64,000 bases of DNA from assembly GCF_900143515.1 (NCBI RefSeq), contig NZ_FSQT01000002.1:1-64000 (forward strand), in the 5' to 3' direction. This document shows, one piece after another, positions 25,950-32,619 of the stretch. The notes below the pieces were generated by a model. The model had not been told where the DNA came from. It was given only the letters and a program-made list of their open reading frames with translations, and did no database searches. The position numbers and the translations under genes were made by a program. Positions within the stretch are counted from its first letter, which is position 1, and each line of letters opens with the position of its first letter. The stretch comes from Micromonospora cremea. GTDB taxonomy: Bacteria > Actinomycetota > Actinomycetes > Mycobacteriales > Micromonosporaceae.

Positions 25950-26376
25950 TCACCAGGGGTCGTCGCGGCTCAGCTCCCAGCAGGCCACGGCCGTAGCGGC
26001 GGCCACGTTGAGTGAGTCGACGCCACGGCGCATCGGGATGACCACCCGGACGTCGGCGGCGTCCATGGCGGCCCGGGTCAGGCCGGCGCCCTCGGCGCCG
26101 AGCAGCAGCGCCGAGCGGGCCCGCTGGGCGGCGTCGAGGCGTTGGACAGGCACCGCGTCCGGCGCCGGGGTCATCGCCAGCACGGTGAACCCGGCCGCCC
26201 GGACCTCGGCGAACGCGTCCGGCCAGGGATCCAGCTTCGCGTACGGCACGGCGAAGACCTCGCCCATGCTCACCCGGACGCTGCGCCGGTAGAGCGGGTC
26301 GGCGCAGCTCGGCGAGAGCAGCACCGCGTCCACCCCGAGGGCCGCCACCGCCCGGAAGATCGCGCCGAGGTTCGTG
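25950..26376 (-). pseudogene. TrmH/SpoU RNA methyltransferase, 3' half of the interrupted native gene
   Basis: Encodes the C-terminal SpoU methyltransferase domain: NLGAIFRAVAALGVDAV, LLLGAEGAGLT and the SAM-knot motif VVIPMRRGVDSLNVAAA. These match the complete copy at 26443-27249. The missing N-terminal half is at 30141-30545 on the same strand, 3.8 kb upstream. At 26374-26376 the native sequence stops at the core GTG and element sequence begins. An open frame continues through the junction to 26417, so a 155-residue hybrid fragment could be made, but it lacks the RNA-binding half. Confidence 0.9.
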
Positions 26377-26390
26377 CACAACTCCAAACT
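26364..26390. other. Attachment site junction (left end of the element)
   Basis: Host sequence ...gaggttcGTG meets element sequence cacaactccaaactg. The three bases GTG (26374-26376) recur at the other end (30160-30162). Joining the outer flanks gives gaggttcGTGtggttgttg, which restores the NNHTNLGA codons of the methyltransferase gene, as expected for attB. Confidence 0.82.
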
Positions 26391-26430
26391 GCACCCCAGC
26401 CCTCCTCCCCAGCTCACGCAGCCGATGAGC

Positions 26431-26442
26431 CAGACTCGGCGG
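26431..26442 (+). promoter_or_regulatory. -10-like box CAGACT for the element-borne methyltransferase gene
   Basis: CAGACT (26431-26436) lies six bases before GTG 26443. The native gene has CAGAAT at the same distance from its GTG (30557-30552), supporting both starts. Confidence 0.4.
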
Positions 26443-27249
26443 GTGACCGTAGAGCTGATCTCTGACCCGGCGGACGAGCGGATCGCCGACTACCGCGCCC
26501 TGACTGACGTGGAGCTGCGCACCAGGTGGGAGCCGCCGCACGGGCTGTTCATCGCCGAGGGGGAACTGGTGCTGCGCCGGGCGCTGCGGGCCGGGTATCA
26601 GCCGCGGTCCTTCCTGGTGGACGCGAAGCGGGTGGACCAGCTCGGCAGCCTGCTCGACCACGGGCCGGCGTACGCGGCCAGTCAGGAGGTGCTGGAGGCG
26701 GTCACCGGCTTCCATGTCCACCGGGGCGTACTTGCCAGCTTCCACCGCAAGCCGTTGCCGGCGGCAGAGGAGGTGTTGGCCGGCGCCCGCCGGGTGGCGG
26801 TGCTCGAAGGGATGAATAACCACACGAACCTCGGAGCTGTGTATCGGGGCGCAGCCGCCCTGGGCATCGACGCCGTGCTGCTGTCGCCGACGTGCGCGGA
26901 CCCGCTCTACCGGCGCAGCGTGCGCGTGAGCATGGGCGAGGTGTTCGCGGTGCCGTACGCGAAGCTGGACCCGTGGCCGGCGGGGCTGGAGCTGGTGCGG
27001 GCGGCTGGCTTCACGATCCTCGCCATGACGCCGGCACCCGACGCCGTGCCGATTCAGCGCCTCACCGCGGCTCAGCGAGCGAAGGCCGCCCTGCTGCTGG
27101 GAGCCGAAGGCCCCGGCCTGACGGAGGCGGCGCAGGCGGCCAGCGACGTGCGGGTGGTCATTCCGATGCGGCGCGGCGTCGACTCCCTCAACGTGGCGGC
27201 GGCTGCTGCTGTGTCGTTCTGGGAGCTGGGCCGCGAGGATGAGGGCTGA
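26443..27249 (+). CDS. TrmH/SpoU-family RNA 2'-O-methyltransferase carried by the element
   Basis: A complete 268-residue SpoU methyltransferase that would methylate a ribose in tRNA or rRNA using SAM. N-terminal substrate-binding domain (IADYRALTDVELRTRWEPPH), then the SPOUT domain with NNHTNLGAVYRGAAALG, LLLGAEGPGLT and VVIPMRRGVDSLNVAAA. It is closely related to, but clearly diverged from, the split native gene on both sides, so it came in with the element and is not a tandem duplicate. GTG at 26443 is chosen by alignment with the native start. Codons around the attachment-site equivalent (26806-26853) are unusually A/T-ending (GAA, AAT, GGA, GCT, TAT, GCA). It probably restores the function lost by insertion. 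Confidence 0.88.
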   Translation: MTVELISDPADERIADYRALTDVELRTRWEPPHGLFIAEGELVLRRALRAGYQPRSFLVDAKRVDQLGSLLDHGPAYAASQEVLEAVTGFHVHRGVLASFHRKPLPAAEEVLAGARRVAVLEGMNNHTNLGAVYRGAAALGIDAVLLSPTCADPLYRRSVRVSMGEVFAVPYAKLDPWPAGLELVRAAGFTILAMTPAPDAVPIQRLTAAQRAKAALLLGAEGPGLTEAAQAASDVRVVIPMRRGVDSLNVAAAAAVSFWELGREDEG

Positions 27250-27324
27250 CGTTTTCCCAGGTCAAGCGTTGGTCCATGTCACCAACTATCGTATAGCCGG
27301 GCTAGTCGGACGTATCGTGCCAAT
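27250..27324. promoter_or_regulatory. Short A/T-richer spacer with dyads after the methyltransferase gene
   Basis: Contains TTGGT-7-ACCAA and CTAT-CGT-ATAG dyads and a possible -10 TATCGT near 27288. It may promote the small gene that follows; nothing here is decisive. Confidence 0.25.
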
Positions 27325-27573
27325 GTGTGGCAACTCACTGCGGGTGATCTCGCGTACTAGCTCGACGGCGAGCGACGCCCCGTCCGGTGCCGGGTCGAGC
27401 TGGTGACCGACACCCGCGTCTACCTTCGAGCCACCGCGAAACGACTACGGCCGGCGCAAGGACGAGGTCTGGTACGAGGCGCGGCTATCCCGGCGCGTGG
27501 CCCCGCGCGGAGCGGTCTACATCCGCGACGGCAAGGGCCACTTCGACTGGCGGTCGGTCGACATCGCCGCGTG
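27325..27573 (+). pseudogene. Broken small gene in the element
   Basis: One frame reads VWQLTAGDLAY, a TAG stop at 27358, then LDGERRPVRCRVELVTDTRVY. It continues best in another frame as FEPPRNDYGRRKDEVWYEAR and on to ...IRDGKGHFDWRSVDIAA with a stop at 27571-27573. Together this looks like one ~80-residue protein interrupted by a stop and a frameshift. I do not recognise the family; the tail resembles small accessory proteins I associate with actinobacterial prophages and integrative elements. Sequencing error is possible. Confidence 0.45.
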
Positions 27574-27597
27574 ATTTTCCAAATGGGAAAGGGCAAC

Positions 27598-27636
27598 AAA
27601 AAAGGCCCGGCCCCCCAACACGGGGAGGCCGGGCCT
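27598..27636 (-). terminator. Intrinsic terminator for leftward element genes
   Basis: Perfect stem AGGCCCGGCC / GGCCGGGCCT with a C/G-rich loop. On the minus strand it is followed by TTTTTTG, a classical T run. It lies about 20 bases after the stop of the 85-residue gene. Confidence 0.85.
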
Positions 27637-27653
27637 CTTGTCTTGCTGTTCGG

Positions 27654-27911
27654 TTAGTCGGTGATGAGGACCCTGACGGGCTCGGCCGGCAGGCGCAGGT
27701 TCCGGGCCAGCCCGGCGATGCCGGCCGCCCCGATCTCGCGTGCCTCGTCCTCCGTCTTGGCGGTCACCGAGGCGACGATGCGGGTCTTGCTGGTCCCGTC
27801 CACCGTCATGCTGGCCAACTCCACCCGCTCGTCAAGCGCTGGACCCTCTTCGGGGTACGGCGTGACGGGCGCACCTTGGTACTCGACTGCCACGCCCCAC
27901 GTCTTGTCCAT
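27654..27911 (-). CDS. Small element protein, 85 residues
   Basis: Starts MDKTWGVAVEYQGAPVTPYP with TAGGATCAG just upstream. A soluble, acidic, beta-rich sequence with VELASMTVDGTSKTRIVASV and a helical end (EAREIGAAGIAGLARNLRLP). No family recognised; the pattern suggests a small alpha/beta domain. It follows the truncated gene by 8 bases, is followed by a strong terminator, and has intact coding statistics, so it is probably a real gene of the element whose promoter may have been lost with the upstream deletion. Confidence 0.7.
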   Translation of the reverse strand: MDKTWGVAVEYQGAPVTPYPEEGPALDERVELASMTVDGTSKTRIVASVTAKTEDEAREIGAAGIAGLARNLRLPAEPVRVLITD

Positions 27912-27919
27912 GCCTGATC

Positions 27920-28270
27920 CTACTTCTTGGGCTTCGGGCAGGACACGATCCGCGCCTGCGGCTTCTCGTCGGGGCTGAAGGCGTACGGCGTGCCGCTCGG
28001 CCCGGTGCCGGTCACCATCGCCCGCGTCCGCCACTTGCCGGGCAGGCAGAAGTAGCTGACGAAGGAGCAGGACACCCAGGCGCCGGCCGGCGGGATCTCC
28101 TCGCAGGCCGCCTTAGCGTCACCCTTCGGCGCCCACAGGCCCCACTCGCCGTTGAGTTCCTTCTCCAGCCAGACCTGCGCCTTGTGGCTGACCGGCGGCA
28201 TGTCGCAGGTGCTCTCGGCCTCGGCGATCACCGCCGCCTTGCCGGAGACCAGCTTCGCGACCGGCGGCAT
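27920..28270 (-). pseudogene. 5'-truncated element gene, cysteine-rich protein
   Basis: The frame reads from MPPVAKLVSGKAAVIAEAES to IVSCPKPKK (116 codons). It has paired cysteines (TCDMPP, AACEEIPP, SCSFVSYFCLPGKW, VSCPKP), typical of an exported domain, but there is no signal peptide. The upstream sequence on this strand is out of frame and antisense to another gene remnant. I infer that the gene lost its 5' end at about 28268. It could also be a shorter genuine gene using the ATG at 28270, but no ribosome-binding site is visible. Confidence 0.6.
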
Positions 28271-28365
28271 GCCCCTACTGCGGCCGGGTCTGGCGCCCGA
28301 AGTACGTCGAAGCCTTCGGCGACGGCGTCTGGTACTGGACGCCGACAAAGCTGGTGGCGGAGTGA
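28267..28365 (+). pseudogene. 3' remnant of a zinc-ribbon protein gene
   Basis: In this frame the sequence reads ACPYCGRVWRPKY and ends ...VWYWTPTKLVAE with TGA at 28363-28365. The CPYCGR knuckle suggests a small zinc-binding protein. There is no start codon or upstream coding; the remnant begins exactly where the leftward gene at 27920-28270 also loses its 5' end. Confidence 0.5.
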
Positions 28366-28500
28366 GCACACCGTCCAAGGCCGAGTGCTTCGACCGATTC
28401 TGGGACGTGATCGCCATGGCCCAGAAAAACCTCAGCCGGCGCAAGGCGGCCGAGGCAGCCCGCCCGGGCACCCGCAACGCCAGCCAAGTAATACGGAAGC
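28362..28500 (+). pseudogene. Small reading frame coupled to the zinc-ribbon remnant
   Basis: GTG at 28362 overlaps the previous stop (GTGA). It encodes VSTPSKAECFDRFWDVIAMA and then a basic stretch. There is no stop in frame before the terminator at 28502, whereas a TAA lies one frame off at about 28490, so a one-base indel near the end is likely. Function unknown; possibly a small DNA-binding protein, given its basic C-terminus (NLSRRKAAEAARPG). Confidence 0.4.
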
Positions 28501-28501
28501 C

Positions 28502-28535
28502 CCCCGTTGGCCTCAATCGGTTGGCGGGGGGCCTT
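28502..28535 (+). terminator. Hairpin terminator between convergent element genes
   Basis: GCCCCCCGTTGGCC pairs with GGTTGGCGGGGGGC around a 6-base loop. Four central pairs are G-U on the plus-strand RNA but A-C mismatches on the other strand, so it works for rightward transcripts. CCTTTCC follows. Confidence 0.65.
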
Positions 28536-28545
28536 TCCGTGTTTC

Positions 28546-30102
28546 TCAGGCGGCTTCCTTGGCCCACTTCGGCACAGGGACCACCTTCTTGCCCGGCTCA
28601 TACGGCCCAGGCATGACCTTGATGGTGGTCACCAGGGTAAGCAGCGCCTCTCGACGCTCGGCCGGGGTGTACTCGTGCCACACGTCCCGCAGGACGCTGA
28701 ACTTCTGCTGAGCGTAGGCGCCGGCAGCCTCGGACCGGGACACGGCGGAGTCCCGCTTCTCCTCGGCGGCCTCGATCTCCTTCTTCAGCACGTCCCGCCT
28801 CCGCTGGTAGTCCGCCTTGTCCAGGTCGCCCTCGGCGTACATCTCCTGGTATCGGGACAGCTTGGCCTTCAGCTTGCGGATCTCCCGCTCCAGCTCAGTA
28901 GCATCCGCCACCGCCTCACGGCCCGCCCGAAGGCGCTCCCGCCGCTCCTCGATGTCCTCGCCGCCCTCGGCCTCCCGGTCCAGCCAGGCGAGCACGTCGG
29001 CCTCGGCGCGGGTGTTGGACACCGAGTTGAACGGGTGCTCCTTGCGGTCGCGCGCCCGGTAGCAGGTCCAGGAGTGCTTCTTGTTCCGGCCCGAGTACAC
29101 GGACACCATCGGGCCGCCGCAGCCCTCCCAGGCGCACGTCATGATGCCGGACAGGGAGTGCACCGCGGTCCGCAGGCGGGGCGCCATCGTCGCCTGCTCG
29201 TCGCGGCGCTTCTTGTAGGCGTCCCACGTCTCACGCTCGATGATCGGCTCGTGCTTGCCCTCGCGCCAGAGGTCGAAGCACCAGATCGAGCGCCCGTTGC
29301 TCCCGCCGGTATCGCTGGAGGTGGGCGGCTCGGTGCGCTCGCGGATCAGGCCGGCGGCGAAGCCGGTGTCCATCATTCTGGAGATCGACTGAAGGGACCA
29401 GCGGTTGCCCTTGACGGTGGTCAGCCCCATGGCGTTCCACTCCATGGCTAGGGCGCGCATGGACTCGCCGGCCACGTACCGCTCGTAGGCGTTCTTCAGG
29501 GCCTTCGCCTGGTCCTGGTTGACGGTGTAGCCGGTCCGCCTCTCGTAGTCGTAGCCGAACCGGGGAGCCCCGGTGTGCGGTAGGCCGTCGCGGCGCCGCT
29601 TGGCCTGCGCCTCCTTCCAGGAGTCGGCGATCATGTCGGACTGAAGCTCGGCGATGAGCAGCATCTGGTTGCGGCTGAACTTGCCGATCGACGTCTTGGG
29701 GTCGAAGTCCTCGGTCGCCGCCCGGACCTTCCCGCGCGCCTCGTCCTCGACCATGCTGAGGTAGATCAGCGACTCCTTCATGTTGCGGCCCCAGCGGGAC
29801 CACTTCCACAGGATCACGATCTTCCAGTGACCCGCGTTGATGCCGGCCACGGTCTCGTTGACCCGGCGCTTGGTGAAGTTGCGACCCGACTTGTCGATGT
29901 CGTAGATCCAGGCGACGATCACCAACCCTTCGCGGTCGGTCAACGTCTTGATCGAGTGCTCCTGGATCTCGGGCGAGATAAGGTCGTCACCTCGCCCGTG
30001 CACATCCGAGACGCGGACGTAGCCGAGCACCCGCTTAGCGAGCGGGATACGCTCCAGCTCCTCCGGGGACACCAACCACTGGAGGCCCTGCTTCTCCGGC
30101 AC
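28546..30102 (-). CDS. Large serine recombinase (integrase)
   Basis: A 518-residue serine integrase. The N-terminal resolvase domain has RVLGYVRVSDVHGRGDDLIS with the nucleophilic serine in YVRVSD, and the arginine-bearing ILWKWSRWGRN. Then come the recombinase domain (GLPHTGAPRFGYDYERRTGY), a zinc ribbon (MTCAWEGCGGPMVSV...WTCYRARDRKEH) and a coiled coil (ELEREIRKLKAKLSRYQEMY). Such enzymes integrate phages and elements between attP and attB without accessory factors. GTG at 30102 is preferred over 30108 because GGGAGG ends six bases before it. It ends 50 bases from the right attachment core and appears intact. Confidence 0.93.
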   Translation of the reverse strand: MPEKQGLQWLVSPEELERIPLAKRVLGYVRVSDVHGRGDDLISPEIQEHSIKTLTDREGLVIVAWIYDIDKSGRNFTKRRVNETVAGINAGHWKIVILWKWSRWGRNMKESLIYLSMVEDEARGKVRAATEDFDPKTSIGKFSRNQMLLIAELQSDMIADSWKEAQAKRRRDGLPHTGAPRFGYDYERRTGYTVNQDQAKALKNAYERYVAGESMRALAMEWNAMGLTTVKGNRWSLQSISRMMDTGFAAGLIRERTEPPTSSDTGGSNGRSIWCFDLWREGKHEPIIERETWDAYKKRRDEQATMAPRLRTAVHSLSGIMTCAWEGCGGPMVSVYSGRNKKHSWTCYRARDRKEHPFNSVSNTRAEADVLAWLDREAEGGEDIEERRERLRAGREAVADATELEREIRKLKAKLSRYQEMYAEGDLDKADYQRRRDVLKKEIEAAEEKRDSAVSRSEAAGAYAQQKFSVLRDVWHEYTPAERREALLTLVTTIKVMPGPYEPGKKVVPVPKWAKEAA

Positions 30103-30140
30103 AACCACCCTCCCTGACCTGGGGAAATGACGGGTGCACT

Positions 30141-30545
30141 TTAGCGCCTCCCACGTTTAGTGTGGTTGTTGACGTCCTCCAGGATCACCACCCGGCGTGC
30201 GGCGGCGAGCACCTCGGCCGCCGTTGGCAGCGGCCGGCGGTGGAACGACGCCAGCACCCCCCGGTGTACGTGGAAGCCGGTGGCCCGTTGCAGCACGTCC
30301 TGCGTCGCCGCGTAGACCGGCGCGTCGCCGGTGTCCAGGTCGGCGAGCTGGTCGATCCGCTTGGCGTCGACCAGGTACGACCGGGCCGGGTAGCCGGCGC
30401 GCAGCGCGCGGCGCAGCACCAGTTCGCCCTCGGCGATGAACAGGCCGTGCGGCGGTTCCCAGCGGGTGCGCAGTTCGACGTCGGTGAGCGCGCGGTAGTC
30501 GGCGATCCGGTCGTCGTTGGGGTCGGTGATCTGGTGGACGGGCAC
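30141..30545 (-). pseudogene. TrmH/SpoU RNA methyltransferase, 5' half of the interrupted native gene
   Basis: Encodes the N-terminal RNA-binding half from GTG 30545 (VPVHQITDPNDDRIADY) to the codons for DVNNHT. It then reads six element-derived codons (KRGRR, stop at 30141). The SAM-binding half is at 25950-26376. A -10-like CAGAAT lies six bases before the start, so the fragment may still be transcribed toward the integrase. Confidence 0.9.
30148..30175. other. Attachment site junction (right end of the element)
   Basis: Element sequence cccacgttta meets host sequence at the core GTG (30160-30162) followed by tggttgttgac. Joining the two inner flanks gives the predicted attP cacgtttaGTGcacaactc, which is partly self-complementary around the core. 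Confidence 0.82.
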
Positions 30546-30633
30546 CCGACGATTCTGCCGGACGGCGGGCCCGGCGCTCCGGGGCCGGTCGAGACCGCGG
30601 CATCGAGGGCGTTTTGTCCGGGAGGGAAGGGGA

Positions 30634-32523
30634 ATGGCGGGCGGCGTACCGGACCCGACGGGAAGGACCAGCCAGGTGAGCGCAGACCACACCGCGCCGG
30701 GCGAAGCGGGCACCCTGCCCCGGCATCCGACCGTCGCGGACCACATCGTCTCCCGCCTCTTCAGCTGGGGCGTGCACCGTTACTTCGGCTACCCCGGTGA
30801 CGGCATCAACGGCCTCACCTCGGCGCTGCAACGCACCAACGAGCGGGCCCAGTTCGTCCAGGTGCGGCACGAGGAGACCGCCGGCTTCGCCGCCTCGGCG
30901 CACGTCAAGTACGGCGGCGGGCCGCTGGGCTGCGCGCTGGTGACCAGCGGTCCGGGTGCCATCCACCTGCTCAACGGCCTGTACGACGCCAAGCTCGACC
31001 ATCAGCCGGTGGTCGCCCTCGTCGGGCACACGGCGGTCACCGCCGAGGGTGGCGGCTACTACCAGGAGGTCGACCTGCTCGCCCTCTACAAGGACGTGGC
31101 CGCGGCGTTCCTGGCCCAGCTCGACCACCCGGCGCAGGTCCGCCACCTGGTCGACCGGGCGTGCCGTACGGCGCTGGCCCGGCGTACCGTCACCGCGCTG
31201 GTGCTCCCCTCGGACCTTCAGGACGAGCCGGCCGTGCTGGACCCGCCGCACGCGCACGGCTACTACCAGACCAGCAACGTGCCGAGCAGCACGCCCACCG
31301 TGCCGCCGGAGGCCGACCTGCGTCGGGCCGCCGAGGTGCTGCGCGGCGGCGAACGGGTGGCGATGCTGGTGGGGCAGGGCGCGCTCGGCGCGCAGGACGA
31401 GGTCCGCGAGATCGCCCACCGGCTCGGTGCCGGGGTGGCGACCGCGCTGCTCGGCTTCACCGTCGTCGATCACCGGGAGCCGTGGGTGACCGGCGCGATC
31501 GGGCTGCTCGGCACCCGGCCGAGCTGGCAGCTGATGACCGGCTGCGACCGGCTGTTGATCGTGGGCAGCAACATGCCGTACTCGGAGTTCTACCCGCCGC
31601 CCGGCCAGGCTCGCGGGGTGCAGATCGACGTGGACGGCACCCAGCTCGGGCTGCGGTACCCGACCGAGGTGAACCTGACCGGCGATGCCGCTCCCACGCT
31701 GCGGGCGCTACTGCGCGAGCTGGGCCCCGGTCCCGGGCCGACCGCCTGGCGCGCCGAGATCACCGAGGCCACCACGGCGTGGCGCCGCGTGCAGCGCGAC
31801 CTGGCCGAGCAGCCCGCCGACCCGGTCAACCCGCAGTTGCTGTTCAGCACGCTCAGCGAGCGGCTGCCCGAAGACGTGATGCTCGCCGTGGACTGTGGCA
31901 CCGCGACCGCCTGGTACGCCCGGCACGTGCTGGTCCGCCCCGGGATGCTGGCCAGCCTGTCCGGCACGCTGCTGTCCATGGGCGGCGCCATGCCGTACGC
32001 GCTGGGCGCCAAGTTCGCCAACCCCGACCGGCCCCTCGTCGCGCTGATCGGCGACGGCGCGATGCAGATGAACGGGGTCAACGAGCTGATCACCGTGGCC
32101 AAGTACTGGCGGAGCTGGGCCGACCCACGGTTCGTGGTGCTGGTGCTCAACAACCGGGATCTGGCGTTCGTCAGCTGGGAGCAGCGCTCCAGTGAGGGGA
32201 CGCCGATGTTCCCGGACAGTCAGCAGCTGCCGGACATCGGCTACCACCAGTGGGCGCAGGTGCTGGGGTTGCACGGCGAGCTGGTCGACTCCCCCGATCA
32301 GGTGCCGCAGATCTGGGAGCGGGCCCTCGCGGCCGACCGGCCCGTGGTGATCAACGCACTGGTCGACCCGGCCGAGCTGATGCTGCCACCGCACTTCACG
32401 GCCGAGCAGGCGCGCAAGACCGCGGCGGCGGTGCTGCGCGGCGACACCGACTGGGCCGGGATCATCCGACGCGGCCTACCCGCGACCCTCGCCAGCTACC
32501 GGCCCCGCCGCCGCGAGCGCTGA
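30634..32523 (+). CDS. Thiamine-pyrophosphate enzyme, pyruvate oxidase/dehydrogenase type
   Basis: A 629-residue TPP-dependent enzyme of the acetolactate synthase/pyruvate oxidase superfamily. The N-terminal PYR domain includes GYPGDGINGL and the catalytic Glu region VRHEETAGFAASAH. A central domain follows, then the PP domain with the cofactor motif GDGAMQMNGVNELI...VLNNRDL. It resembles PoxB-type proteins that decarboxylate pyruvate to acetate, but lacks clear assignment among family members. ATG at 30634 has a strong GGAGGGAAGGGG site; a second possible start is GTG 30676. Divergent from the native methyltransferase 5' half. Confidence 0.82.
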   Translation: MAGGVPDPTGRTSQVSADHTAPGEAGTLPRHPTVADHIVSRLFSWGVHRYFGYPGDGINGLTSALQRTNERAQFVQVRHEETAGFAASAHVKYGGGPLGCALVTSGPGAIHLLNGLYDAKLDHQPVVALVGHTAVTAEGGGYYQEVDLLALYKDVAAAFLAQLDHPAQVRHLVDRACRTALARRTVTALVLPSDLQDEPAVLDPPHAHGYYQTSNVPSSTPTVPPEADLRRAAEVLRGGERVAMLVGQGALGAQDEVREIAHRLGAGVATALLGFTVVDHREPWVTGAIGLLGTRPSWQLMTGCDRLLIVGSNMPYSEFYPPPGQARGVQIDVDGTQLGLRYPTEVNLTGDAAPTLRALLRELGPGPGPTAWRAEITEATTAWRRVQRDLAEQPADPVNPQLLFSTLSERLPEDVMLAVDCGTATAWYARHVLVRPGMLASLSGTLLSMGGAMPYALGAKFANPDRPLVALIGDGAMQMNGVNELITVAKYWRSWADPRFVVLVLNNRDLAFVSWEQRSSEGTPMFPDSQQLPDIGYHQWAQVLGLHGELVDSPDQVPQIWERALAADRPVVINALVDPAELMLPPHFTAEQARKTAAAVLRGDTDWAGIIRRGLPATLASYRPRRRER

Positions 32524-32535
32524 CCAGCCCGCCCT

Positions 32536-32600
32536 CCGCGATCCTGCACGTGCCGCCCGGGCCTTTCCGGGCGCACCGACGACCGGGTACAGGATCGCGG
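32536..32600. terminator. Long hairpin between convergent genes (GATC family)
   Basis: Perfect 11-bp arms CCGCGATCCTG (32536-32546) and CAGGATCGCGG (32590-32600), with an inner GCCCGG/CCGGGC stem. Sits between two gene 3' ends. Confidence 0.65.
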
Positions 32601-32619
32601 GCAACGGGCGAGGCGGCGG

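Larger units (their letters stand above)
26374..30162. mobile_element. 3.8-kb integrative element inserted in a TrmH-type gene
   Basis: Bounded by 3-bp core repeats (GTG) at 26374-26376 and 30160-30162. Contents left to right: complete TrmH-type gene (+), degraded small gene (+), terminator, 85-residue gene (-), 5'-truncated 116-codon gene (-), 3' remnant of a zinc-ribbon gene (+), small reading frame (+), terminator, and large serine integrase (-) next to the right end. The integrase gene lying beside an attachment site is the normal layout for serine-integrase prophages and integrative elements. No replication, transfer or capsid genes remain. The meeting of two divergently oriented, 5'-less genes at about 28268 suggests a central deletion. 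Confidence 0.85.

Noticed and set aside
25950-27249. Two adjacent TrmH-like genes as a tandem duplication
   Set aside because: The leftward one has only the C-terminal half, and its N-terminal half lies 3.8 kb away beyond a serine integrase with matching core bases. Insertion explains all three pieces.
27387-27917. 176-codon rightward frame in the element
   Set aside because: Runs through the terminator at 27598-27636 and antisense to the 85-residue gene; composition is not protein-like.
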